From JBFWIL01 sp050256015 (GTDB lineage: Bacteria > Bacteroidota > Bacteroidia > Bacteroidales > Prolixibacteraceae): a stretch of DNA of 7,909 bases. The notes beneath the pieces were generated by a model that saw nothing but the letters and a program-made list of their open reading frames with translations, was not told the DNA's origin and did not search any database. This document shows positions 1 to 6,531 of the stretch, in pieces. The first letter of the stretch is position 1. Every line of letters begins with the position of its first letter. Location: the NCBI GenBank assembly GCA_050256015.1, contig JBFWIL010000115.1, positions 1 through 7,909 on the forward strand. The letters run 5' to 3'. The translations under genes were made by a program, and so were the position numbers.

Positions 1-2
1 GG

Positions 3-131
3 TGATACTAATTTTATTTCCACGTAATATTCTCCAACCGATAAAAATTTTACCCCATGAAACGACACATCATCTTCCCGTTGAGGAGGACGATTTATGA
101 TGCAATAAGCATATATTAAATCGTTATCCAT
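3..131 (-). CDS. gvpF/L: GvpF/L-like gas vesicle protein, N-terminal fragment cut by the window edge
   Basis: An ATG at 131-129 opens a frame with no stop for 43 codons to the left edge. It begins MDNDLIYAYCII and later reads FHGVKFLSVGEYYVEIKLVS. The opening matches the short first beta strand of GvpF/L proteins (compare YLYLYGI, KYIYCII and KYIYGII in the three complete copies here). The second stretch sits where those copies have 'GIGG...V..I.....CMVVSN'. GvpF/L proteins are accessory factors that bind the shell protein GvpA and act early in vesicle nucleation. The start lies 20 nt after the gvpO stop, with no Shine-Dalgarno in between, so it is probably co-transcribed with gvpO. It is more divergent than the other three copies. 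Family assignment rests on 43 residues and position in the cluster, so it is moderately sure. Confidence 0.62.
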   Translation of the reverse strand, partial: MDNDLIYAYCIINRPPQREDDVSFHGVKFLSVGEYYVEIKLVS

Positions 132-151
132 TGGGGTTCGTTTTTGTTGAA

Positions 152-412
152 TCACTCAGAAGAGTCATTCCCATTTTTCCGTTCAAATGCTGTCACCTCC
201 AGCTCATCATCGAGTTGAACAGCATATAACGCCCTTGATTTTTTCGGCGGCATATTCATTGATTTCAGGAAAGAATCGTCTTCATATACTTCCGCAACGG
301 CATGCCATGCATCATCCGCTTTTTCAAGTTTTATCACGGTGATGTCACTGCTGCCGATACTCTCTTTCAGAAATTTGATTACCGCTTTTCTTACTTCCGC
401 TATTTTACTCAT
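152..412 (-). CDS. gvpO: Gas vesicle protein GvpO
   Basis: This 86-residue protein matches GvpO, a small accessory protein needed for gas vesicle formation whose exact task (regulation or assembly) is unsettled. The N-terminal half is a predicted helix (residues 1-20), followed by 'ITVIKLEKADDAWHAVAEVYE' around residues 24-44. That is the family pattern of a tryptophan followed by a beta strand with conserved Glu residues. The segment ALYAVQLDDELEVTAFER (61-78) corresponds to the 'YEV.LD..GEL..Y.R' signature, although the usual C-terminal 'RY.R' is replaced by an acidic tail ending NDSSE. The ATG at 412 is preceded by a clear AAGGAG nine bases upstream, which fixes the start. It is separated from gvpG by 94 nt, the longest sure spacer in the window, so it may have extra expression control. 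Confidence 0.85.
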   Translation of the reverse strand: MSKIAEVRKAVIKFLKESIGSSDITVIKLEKADDAWHAVAEVYEDDSFLKSMNMPPKKSRALYAVQLDDELEVTAFERKNGNDSSE

Positions 413-421
413 GATTTAATT

Positions 422-427
422 CTCCTT
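422..427 (-). promoter_or_regulatory. Strong ribosome binding site of gvpO
   Basis: On the minus strand this reads AAGGAG, within GAGAAGGAG, with nine bases between it and the gvpO ATG at 412-410. It is the only canonical Shine-Dalgarno I can see in the window; the other genes have A-rich leaders or overlap their upstream neighbour. It supports the chosen gvpO start and suggests gvpO is translated independently, or more strongly. Confidence 0.75.
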
Positions 428-431
428 CTCA

Positions 432-467
432 TTTAAAGTTTAAAGTTTCAAAGTTCAGGGTTCAAAA
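432..467. repeat. Degenerate heptamer tandem repeat in the gvpG-gvpO spacer
   Basis: On the plus strand the tract reads TTTAAAG, TTTAAAG, TTTCAAAG, TTCAGGG, TTCAAAA. These are five consecutive 7-8 nt units, two identical and the rest drifting. It lies just upstream of the gvpO ribosome binding site and does not code. Such low-complexity tracts are common between genes in Bacteroidota genomes as I recall them. Whether it acts on expression or is neutral is unknown. Confidence 0.6.
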
Positions 468-506
468 AATTATAGTCATTTAATATTGGATATCCTTGAA
501 GTCTCT

Positions 507-746
507 TTATTCTCCATTTTGCTTCCCGACACGGATCTGTTCCAGTAAATTCAACAATTCTTCTTCCCGCCTGTCGTATTCTTCCTCATCAATTTCGTCC
601 ATTTCGAATTTCATTTGCAACTCCATCAGGCGTTCCTTGATCGTTCCCTCGTCCGATTGCTCCCGGTCAACCACATCACTGATCTTCTTACCCAGCAAAA
701 TCAATCCTTTTAACGGAGCCATTAACAGATCATCGAATATCAGCAT
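507..746 (-). CDS. gvpG: Gas vesicle protein GvpG
   Basis: This small protein of 79 residues matches GvpG, a cytoplasmic accessory protein that with GvpF, L and others interacts with GvpA before or during vesicle nucleation. The family hallmarks are visible: a hydrophobic N-terminus 'MLIFDDLLMAPLKGLILLGKK' (cf. the usual LL..P..G..W....I) followed by a long charged helix with 'KERLMELQMKFEMDEIDEEEYDRREEELLNLL', the usual E-rich 'L...L..GEI.EEEF...E..LL.RL' tail. A TTG at 761 would add five residues, but the ATG at 746 matches the family N-terminus. It also starts one base after the stop of the upstream gvpF/L (TGA T ATG), the same tight spacing seen elsewhere in this operon, so I chose the ATG. 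Confidence 0.85.
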   Translation of the reverse strand: MLIFDDLLMAPLKGLILLGKKISDVVDREQSDEGTIKERLMELQMKFEMDEIDEEEYDRREEELLNLLEQIRVGKQNGE

Positions 747-747
747 A

Positions 748-1530
748 TCAGTTTTTTTCAATATTAATAACCATGTTCACAAAATTATAGGGAGGCAGGG
801 TTCCCACGTATTTAAAGGTCAAAAGGTTACCGAGCTGTTCATCCAGTTTATTCACAGCCCTGTCAAATTCGGGTTCAGTTTCGTTCCTGATCAGGAAGGC
901 GGCATTCAGCACCATTCGTTCTCCAAAATTATCATTGATCCGTGTATCCACAGCCAATGGAGTAAGGGTATCGAGTATCCGTTTTTTAAAAAATTCTTTT
1001 TCTTTTTGGAGAGCGGCTTCGACCATTTCGCCGATTTTCATCCGCTGGTAGTATGTTGTATCTGCCGGCAGATGAACCAGCTTCTCTTTCATGTTCCTGA
1101 TCTCATCATATTTATCAAGAATATGGTTGAAGATCACCCCTTCGATAGCAATCACTTTTAAACCCAGTTCTTTTTTACCTTCGATCCGGTCAAGCATACC
1201 GGTGAGACGTTCGTAGTCACGTTCCAGAATTTTCAGGACTCCGGAATCATCCGTTGTATCGGCAATCGTTGAGAACCGCACCGGAAGTACCGGAAACTGT
1301 TTCATCACTTCCTCAAGTACCAATTCATGAGCCGTCAGGTTAACCCTTCGGGCCTCATACTGGATAACCGGAGAATTACTGACAATAGCACAAACGTTTT
1401 TATAACTGATCCCGTAAACCCGGTCACCCCGTCTGCCGATCCCGATCGGGCCAAATTCAATTGCTTCCGAATGTTTGATAATCCCGTAAATGTATTTCCC
1501 TTCGTTGGTTTTTATTTCCTTATTTTCCAT
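748..1530 (-). CDS. gvpF/L: Gas vesicle protein GvpF/L (third complete copy)
   Basis: This 260-residue GvpF/L family protein is an accessory protein thought to bind GvpA monomers and help nucleate the vesicle. Recognisable elements are the first strand GKYIYGII (11-18), the GPIGIGRRGDRVYGI segment (27-41), VCAIVSNSP (46-54), the central PVLPVRFSTIA (80-90), the helical middle, NAAFLIRNE (209-217) and the family's terminal signature FKYVGTLPPYNFVNMVI (239-255), which is close to the consensus 'GPWPPYNFV'. Length is normal for the family. It begins 21 nt after the previous gvpF/L stop and ends one base before the gvpG ATG. It is the most canonical of the F/L copies in this window. F and L cannot be told apart from sequence alone. 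Confidence 0.9.
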   Translation of the reverse strand: MENKEIKTNEGKYIYGIIKHSEAIEFGPIGIGRRGDRVYGISYKNVCAIVSNSPVIQYEARRVNLTAHELVLEEVMKQFPVLPVRFSTIADTTDDSGVLKILERDYERLTGMLDRIEGKKELGLKVIAIEGVIFNHILDKYDEIRNMKEKLVHLPADTTYYQRMKIGEMVEAALQKEKEFFKKRILDTLTPLAVDTRINDNFGERMVLNAAFLIRNETEPEFDRAVNKLDEQLGNLLTFKYVGTLPPYNFVNMVINIEKN

Positions 1531-1551
1531 GCGCAGGTATCTGGTTTATGA

Positions 1552-2325
1552 TTATACTTCCCATTTCTCGGGAAATATTTTCAGGTCAACAAAATTGAAT
1601 ATGGGCAATGGTGCCGTATAGATAAAATCGATCCGGTCTTTATACTGATCTCCCAGGTCGCTCATAATATTGTCGATTTCTTTTTCACGTCCGCTGTTTA
1701 CCAGGAAAGCCGTATTCATAAACAGGGGATCTTCATTGGTTTTATTCTCTCTGTGATCAAAAACAATTCGTCTGAATGAGTCCAGTATATTTTCGGTTTC
1801 CTGTTCTTTCTTTTGTTCCAACGCTTTTTGAACGATTTCTCCGGCTTTTGCCATTTTTCCCTTTTTCAGATCCGGATCCTGTTCCTGTTCCACTTCGCCT
1901 CGGATAGCCTGTACTTCGGCATTTTCCGTATCAATCTCCTTATAAATAACTTCCATATTTTTCCAGCGGCCTTTCATGTTAAATTCGACCCTGTTTTCGA
2001 ATGTACGAAGCAATTCGGAAAACTCACTGTACCGGCGCTGCAGTAAATTGCGGATTTCATCAGGTGTGGCAGCAATTGTTCCAAACCTGACGGGGATTAC
2101 ACTATTGAATTCCGTCATCACTTTTTCGATCACCTTTTGATGAGCCAGTATATTTTCAGGGTTGACAACGAATTTATTAAGAGGATGATTGCTCACGACC
2201 ATACATAAACCGTCAAAACCGATGGTTGTCACCGGACTTTTTTCCCCGCCAATGCCAATCGGCCCGAAATTACAATCATAGTCTGAAGCAATGATGCAAT
2301 AAATATATTTTCCGTCTTTCTGCAT
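1552..2325 (-). CDS. gvpF/L: Gas vesicle protein GvpF/L (second complete copy)
   Basis: This 257-residue GvpF/L protein has the family pattern in order: GKYIYCII (5-12), FGPIGIGG (20-27), LCMVVSNHPLN (40-50), SVIPVRFGTIA (75-85), NTAFLVN (204-210) and the closing APLPIFNFVDLKI (238-250), where the usual PPYNFV reads PIFNFV. Between residues about 125 and 180 it carries a highly charged predicted helix, rich in Glu, Lys and Gln, that looks like a short coiled coil and is more extended than in the next copy. The ATG follows the stop of the J-domain fusion gene by a single base, so translational coupling is likely. Role: GvpA-binding accessory protein in vesicle nucleation, by family knowledge. 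Confidence 0.89.
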   Translation of the reverse strand: MQKDGKYIYCIIASDYDCNFGPIGIGGEKSPVTTIGFDGLCMVVSNHPLNKFVVNPENILAHQKVIEKVMTEFNSVIPVRFGTIAATPDEIRNLLQRRYSEFSELLRTFENRVEFNMKGRWKNMEVIYKEIDTENAEVQAIRGEVEQEQDPDLKKGKMAKAGEIVQKALEQKKEQETENILDSFRRIVFDHRENKTNEDPLFMNTAFLVNSGREKEIDNIMSDLGDQYKDRIDFIYTAPLPIFNFVDLKIFPEKWEV

Positions 2326-2326
2326 G

Positions 2327-3367
2327 TTATTCTCTTATTTTAACCAGGAATGAATTTTCGGTTACCTGTTCTTCCGTGAAATAAAAGAGATCTTCGTCGG
2401 ACGACTGCCTGACTGTCTGCAAATAATCATTAATGACATGGTATGCCTTGGTAAGCGACTCAAAATAAGCCTCTTCGCCATTCCCGAAATTGACGTCAGG
2501 ATGGAATGACTTTACTTTAGCAAGGTATGCCTGCCTGATCTCTCTGGCCGACGCTCTCTCTTGTACCCCCAGGGCATTCCTGGCCTGTTCGATCTGTTCA
2601 AAATTCAGTTCGACAACTTCGAGCGTATAAAAACTGTAGCATGGTAATGGTCCGACATACTTAAAATTTAACGCTCCTTTAAATTCCATGTCCATTTGAT
2701 CAAGTGCTTCTTCAAAAGAGGCGAGCTTGCTTTTACTGATCAGGAAAGCAACATTGGCAACCATCTGATCATTCATCACCTCATGACGTTTTAATTCCTC
2801 GCACCAGGGTTCCAGCTGTTTCACAATTTGTTGCCGGGCATCACGGGCCTTTTCATCGAGCTTTTCCCTGACCAGTTTACCGATCTGCAGTTGATCTGCA
2901 GTTGAAATACCGTTGGCTTTCCCCAACAGCCCGTCTTTGAATACGGATACTTCAGGATCGGCAGCAACCGTTTGGATAAGCCCGCTAAAATTACTCCAGG
3001 TTACAGCCAGATCAACTTCAATCCGGTTGCAGACCTTTTCCAGAATATCCAGGCAAAGGGGATATCCCTTTTTCAGGATCTCACGCACTTCCGTTTTGCT
3101 TTTCGACCAGGTTCCCAGTTTTACCGGTATCAGCATGGAGAATCCGGTTTCCATCAACCGTTCAAGTATTTTTTGATGACCGACAAGTATCCCTGCTAAT
3201 ATTTCCTTACTGGCATGCATCAAATTTTCGTAAGGTTTTTCTGCTGCAATCGCAAAAATTTTTTCGTACTGAACAACCTCCAGCCCCATTCCTTTCAATT
3301 CAAGAAACTGCTCAGGCGGATAATCGTTATGTGTTATTCCGTACAGATACAAGTACTTTGTTTCCAT
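2327..3367 (-). CDS. gvpF/L: GvpF/L protein fused to a C-terminal J (DnaJ) domain
   Basis: This 346-residue protein is about 90 longer than its paralogues. Residues 1-255 are GvpF/L: KYLYLYGI (4-11), IFAIAAEKP (37-45), SMLIPVKLGTW (77-87), NVAFLISKS (205-213) and YVGPLPCYSFYTLEVV (237-252) in the position of the PPYNFV signature. Residues about 261-318 form a J domain: ALGVQERASAREIRQAYL (helix I-II), the essential HPD tripeptide at 289-291 in KSFHPDVN, and YFESLTKAYHVINDYL (helix III). J domains stimulate Hsp70 ATPase and hand over clients, so the protein may recruit DnaK to GvpA or to the nucleation complex. A 28-residue acidic tail follows. There is no frameshift or stop between the halves, so it is one reading frame. 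The start is 4 nt after the cdc48 stop. Both domain calls are strong; the joint function is inferred. Confidence 0.9.
   Translation of the reverse strand: METKYLYLYGITHNDYPPEQFLELKGMGLEVVQYEKIFAIAAEKPYENLMHASKEILAGILVGHQKILERLMETGFSMLIPVKLGTWSKSKTEVREILKKGYPLCLDILEKVCNRIEVDLAVTWSNFSGLIQTVAADPEVSVFKDGLLGKANGISTADQLQIGKLVREKLDEKARDARQQIVKQLEPWCEELKRHEVMNDQMVANVAFLISKSKLASFEEALDQMDMEFKGALNFKYVGPLPCYSFYTLEVVELNFEQIEQARNALGVQERASAREIRQAYLAKVKSFHPDVNFGNGEEAYFESLTKAYHVINDYLQTVRQSSDEDLFYFTEEQVTENSFLVKIRE
2882..2903. repeat. 11-bp tandem duplication inside the GvpF/L-J gene
   Basis: GATCTGCAGTT occurs twice back to back on the plus strand, and a third unit begins with GA. It lies within the linker of the F/L part, where the protein reads STADQLQIGK. 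Eleven base pairs is not a multiple of three, so slippage here would break the frame; the frame as given is open. It is probably incidental. Confidence 0.5.
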
Positions 3368-3371
3368 GATA

Positions 3372-5537
3372 CTAATTCGCCGTTGTTTTTACCTGATTCT
3401 GTTTTTTTACAAGTTGAATGACCTCCTTAAAGCAGGAATCCGTGATAACAATCCCGTGATTGTCATCCATCGTTTTTTTACGTATGGCAATAGCTTCGCG
3501 AATGGACAGCATCGATGCCTTGCGGCAAATAAATTCAATGTCAGCTCCCACCATGCCGGAGGTTTCTGCAGCCAGTTCCTGCAGATCGACATCCGGATCC
3601 AGTGTTTTTTTCCGGGTGTGTATCCTGAAAATTTTTTCACGGACCCGGGCATCAGGTTCCGGCAATTTAAAGAGCAGGTCGAAACGGCCGCTTCGAAGCA
3701 AGGCGGAATCGATCAGGTCGATCCGGTTGGTGGCAGCCAGCACGACAACCCCTTTCAGTTCTTCAATGCCATCCATCTCGGTCAGGAACTGGCTGATAAC
3801 GCGTTGAATGACATCCGATGCCCCCTCTCCGAAACCGCGTTTCGGAGTGAGGCTGTCTATTTCATCGATAAAAAGAATGGCCGGGGCAACCTGCCGGGCT
3901 TTTTTAAAAAGCTCACGTACCCCTCTTTCCGATTCACCGATATATTTACTGATAATCTGCGGTCCTTTTACCGAAATAAAGTTGACCCCGCTTTCATGGG
4001 CAAGCGCTTTGGCCAGATAGGTTTTCCCTGTTCCGGGTTTCCCGTATAAAATAATTCCTTTCGGGGGAGTTGTAGCCGTTTTTTCATACAGGTCGGCATA
4101 TTTCAAAGGCCATACGACAGCCTCCTGCAATGCCTGCTTGATCTCGTCATGGCCTCCGACATCTTCCCATTTTACATCCGGAACTTCCACAAAGACTTCC
4201 CGGATAGCCGAGGGCTCAACCTCTTTCATCGCTTCCCGGAAATTATCCATGGATACTTCCAGGCTTTTAAGTAATTCATAGGGTATTTCCGCCATCTCAA
4301 AATCGATTTTAGGCAAAATTTTCCGCAGGGCAGCCATGGCAGCTTCCCGGGCCAGTGCTTCCAGGTCGGCCCCGACAAAACCATGGGTAATATCAGCCAG
4401 TCGCTCCAGGCTGACATCCGAAGACAAAGGAATGCCACGCATATGGATTTCAAGAATTTCGAGCCGGCCCTTCTTATCCGGGATAGGTACTGAAATCTCA
4501 CGGTCGAAACGACCGGGCCGGCGCAAAGCAGGATCAATGGTGTTCGGAATATTGGTTGCCCCGATCACGATCACTTTACCACGCGATTCCAACCCGTCCA
4601 TCAGGGACAGAAGCTGGGCGACCACCCGTTTCTCCACCTGTTTTTCACCGCCCATATCTTCCCGTTTCGGAGCGATCGCATCAATTTCATCAATAAAAAT
4701 AATGGAAGGTGCATGGGCCTGGGCCTCATTAAATATTTTCCTCAGCCGTTCCTCGCTTTCACCATAAAATTTACCCATGACCTCCGGGCCGGAAATACTC
4801 ACGAAATGCGCATCGGTTTCATTAGCCACAGCCCGGACAATCAACGTCTTTCCTGTTCCGGGAGGCCCGTAAAAGAAAACACCCTTGGGAGGATTGATGC
4901 CCAGCCGTTCAAATACTTCAGGATATTTCAAGGGGAGCTCGATCATCTCCCGGATCCGTTGTACCTGTGTGGAAAGGCCACCAATATCCTCGTATGAAAC
5001 CTTGGATGAACGTTTTTCTGTTGGTCTGGATAATTCGAGCTGCACCTGGGTCTCCGGACTGATCAGAACCACTCCTGACGGCATGCTGTCGGTAATCTCA
5101 TAATCAACCGAACGGGCGCCAAAAAGAGTAGCCCGTACTTTATCCCCCTTTACTACAGGAACCCCGTCGATCAGCGACCCAATATACCGTGCATCATTGG
5201 ATTTAAAGGATGAACCGGACATAATTTCAGGATGTATTTTGATCTTCATGGCCGGCTTGTAAACAGCTTTACTGATCCTCACTTTCTCGTCAATTCCTGT
5301 CTGGGCATTTCCCCGGGTTATCCCGTCAATCTGGATAATTTGCTTTCCCCGCTCATCAGGATAACAGGGCATCACTTTAGCCGGTGTTTGCCGTTTACCT
5401 TCAACAAGAATGATATCACCGGGAATCAATCCGGCATTTTTCATATCTGTGGGATCAATCCGGGCAACAGCCCTTCCCACATCTTTCACCAGTGCTTCTT
5501 TCACCCGATAAATCAGATCATTCGTTTTAGGGTTCAT
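3372..5537 (-). CDS. cdc48: CDC48/VAT-type AAA+ ATPase with two ATPase rings
   Basis: This 721-residue protein has the full CDC48/p97/VAT architecture. The N domain (about 10-185) opens with the double-psi barrel motif GRAVARIDPTDMKNAGLIPGD. D1 has Walker A GPPGTGKT (224-231), Walker B IIFIDE (279-284) and the arginine-finger region RRPGRFDRE (339-347). D2 has Walker A GKPGTGKT (499-506), Walker B ILFIDE (554-559) and LRSGRFD (614-620). Pore loops KFYGESE and KYIGESE are present. All catalytic residues are intact, so both rings should hydrolyse ATP. The family unfolds or extracts proteins from complexes and membranes in the cytoplasm. Here it is embedded in a gas vesicle operon, 26 nt after the ArsA-like gene and 4 nt before the GvpF/L-J fusion. 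That suggests remodelling of GvpA or its assembly factors. It is not GvpN, which is a shorter MoxR-type AAA+ protein. The identification is sure; the role is inferred. Confidence 0.93.
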   Translation of the reverse strand: MNPKTNDLIYRVKEALVKDVGRAVARIDPTDMKNAGLIPGDIILVEGKRQTPAKVMPCYPDERGKQIIQIDGITRGNAQTGIDEKVRISKAVYKPAMKIKIHPEIMSGSSFKSNDARYIGSLIDGVPVVKGDKVRATLFGARSVDYEITDSMPSGVVLISPETQVQLELSRPTEKRSSKVSYEDIGGLSTQVQRIREMIELPLKYPEVFERLGINPPKGVFFYGPPGTGKTLIVRAVANETDAHFVSISGPEVMGKFYGESEERLRKIFNEAQAHAPSIIFIDEIDAIAPKREDMGGEKQVEKRVVAQLLSLMDGLESRGKVIVIGATNIPNTIDPALRRPGRFDREISVPIPDKKGRLEILEIHMRGIPLSSDVSLERLADITHGFVGADLEALAREAAMAALRKILPKIDFEMAEIPYELLKSLEVSMDNFREAMKEVEPSAIREVFVEVPDVKWEDVGGHDEIKQALQEAVVWPLKYADLYEKTATTPPKGIILYGKPGTGKTYLAKALAHESGVNFISVKGPQIISKYIGESERGVRELFKKARQVAPAILFIDEIDSLTPKRGFGEGASDVIQRVISQFLTEMDGIEELKGVVVLAATNRIDLIDSALLRSGRFDLLFKLPEPDARVREKIFRIHTRKKTLDPDVDLQELAAETSGMVGADIEFICRKASMLSIREAIAIRKKTMDDNHGIVITDSCFKEVIQLVKKQNQVKTTAN

Positions 5538-5563
5538 TTTTTTGCTTTAAACTTTTAGTTCTT

Positions 5564-6529
5564 TCAATCATTACATTCCTGATGCGTGGCAGGATCAAAA
5601 AGAATTTTTCGCAAGGCATTCAAACTTTCCGGCCCCCGTACCTCTTCCGGGAATAAAGGTACATGGACAATTTTATAAGGTGTGCCGTATATTTCCCGGA
5701 TCTGGTCAAGGTACTGCTGCTGATATCTCCGCCGCTGAACACAAAAGCTACAGGTACCCAGTTCCATGACATGGTTTATAATCATCTGTTTTACCGGCAC
5801 CCCGTAATTTTTCAGATCGGACAATAATCTGCCGGTTTCTTTCACGGCCATCGCCTCGGGAAGGCATACCGGTATAAATTCGCACTGGCTGCAGTCACGG
5901 AGAAGTGTTTCAATACGTTTGATCGTTTTTTTCAGTTCCAGGAGCATATCATCCGTAGCATCCGGCTGGTAACTCCCTGAGAAACTCGTGATCATGTAAC
6001 GGTACTTCCACCTCATTTGGACAGCTACCTTAATCCACTGATCCAGTATTTTAGGGGAAGACAATAACCTCAGTGCATGTCCGGTCGGAGCCGTATCGAC
6101 CACATATTTATCAAATTCACCTTCCTGAATAAAATCCATAATGGTTTTCAGGCTCATGATCTCATCAATTCCCGGAATGGACAAGCTCAGAAGTTGACTG
6201 ATATCCTCGTTGTCGAGATTGGACGAGGTATCAAAAAGTCTTTTTATTTCTGACTGGTGCCGTTGCTTAAAATCTTCAAAAGCTTCATCGGCAGCAATCT
6301 CAATGGCCGAAAGATTTGTTATTCCGGTTACCTTCTGAAGTTTATATCCGATTTCCTGGTCCAGACTGTCGGATACGGAATGAGCCGGATCGGTTGAAAT
6401 AAGCAGGGTACGGAATTTTTTTGATAATTCGATCGCCGTAGCTGCAGCACAGCTGGTTTTACCCACCCCGCCTTTTCCTCCGAAAAGGATTAATTTCAAA
6501 TTAATATGATCCATCCCCATCAATGACAT
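5564..6529 (-). CDS. arsA: ArsA/Get3-family ATPase
   Basis: This 321-residue protein has a single ATPase domain of the ArsA/TRC40/Get3 family. Motifs are the deviant Walker A GGKGGVGKT (17-25), switch I DPAHS (47-51), switch II DTAPTGHALRLL (145-156) and a CxxC at C260/C263 (TCSFC) where Get3 proteins bind zinc at the dimer interface. A second CxxC (C213/C216, in RDCSQCEF) is unusual. The protein is about half the length of the two-domain arsenite pump ATPase, and no arsB, arsC or arsR gene is nearby, so arsenic export is unlikely. Get3-type proteins shield hydrophobic tail-anchored helices; by analogy this one could hold hydrophobic GvpA, which is an inference. The first ATG is 2 nt after the gvpH stop. 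ATGs four and six codons in are equally possible starts. Confidence 0.87.
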   Translation of the reverse strand: MSLMGMDHINLKLILFGGKGGVGKTSCAAATAIELSKKFRTLLISTDPAHSVSDSLDQEIGYKLQKVTGITNLSAIEIAADEAFEDFKQRHQSEIKRLFDTSSNLDNEDISQLLSLSIPGIDEIMSLKTIMDFIQEGEFDKYVVDTAPTGHALRLLSSPKILDQWIKVAVQMRWKYRYMITSFSGSYQPDATDDMLLELKKTIKRIETLLRDCSQCEFIPVCLPEAMAVKETGRLLSDLKNYGVPVKQMIINHVMELGTCSFCVQRRRYQQQYLDQIREIYGTPYKIVHVPLFPEEVRGPESLNALRKILFDPATHQECND

Positions 6530-6531
6530 CG

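Noticed and set aside
469..474. A minus-strand TATAAT as a -10 promoter box for gvpO
   Set aside because: No matching -35 element stands at the right distance, and the Bacteroidota-type TTTG / TAnnTTTG pair is not met. I do not list it as a promoter, only as a point within the spacer finding.
496..1161. A long plus-strand open frame of 221 codons
   Set aside because: It lies antisense to gvpG and a canonical gvpF/L, is rich in Ser, Phe and Ile, and has no recognisable domain. It is a shadow of the minus-strand genes.
3366..4049. A plus-strand open frame of 227 codons opposite the 3' half of cdc48
   Set aside because: It runs antisense to the strongly conserved D2 AAA domain, shows no motif or ribosome binding site, and is explained by the codon composition of the real gene.
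4226..4537. A minus-strand open frame of 103 codons inside cdc48
   Set aside because: It overlaps the D1 lid region of the AAA protein in another frame, and its composition (Trp, Cys and Leu rich) is typical of an out-of-frame reading.
5564..6529. Arsenite efflux function for the ArsA-like ATPase
   Set aside because: The protein has one ATPase domain, not two; no arsB, arsC or arsR is in the window; and the gene is tightly coupled to gvpH and cdc48.
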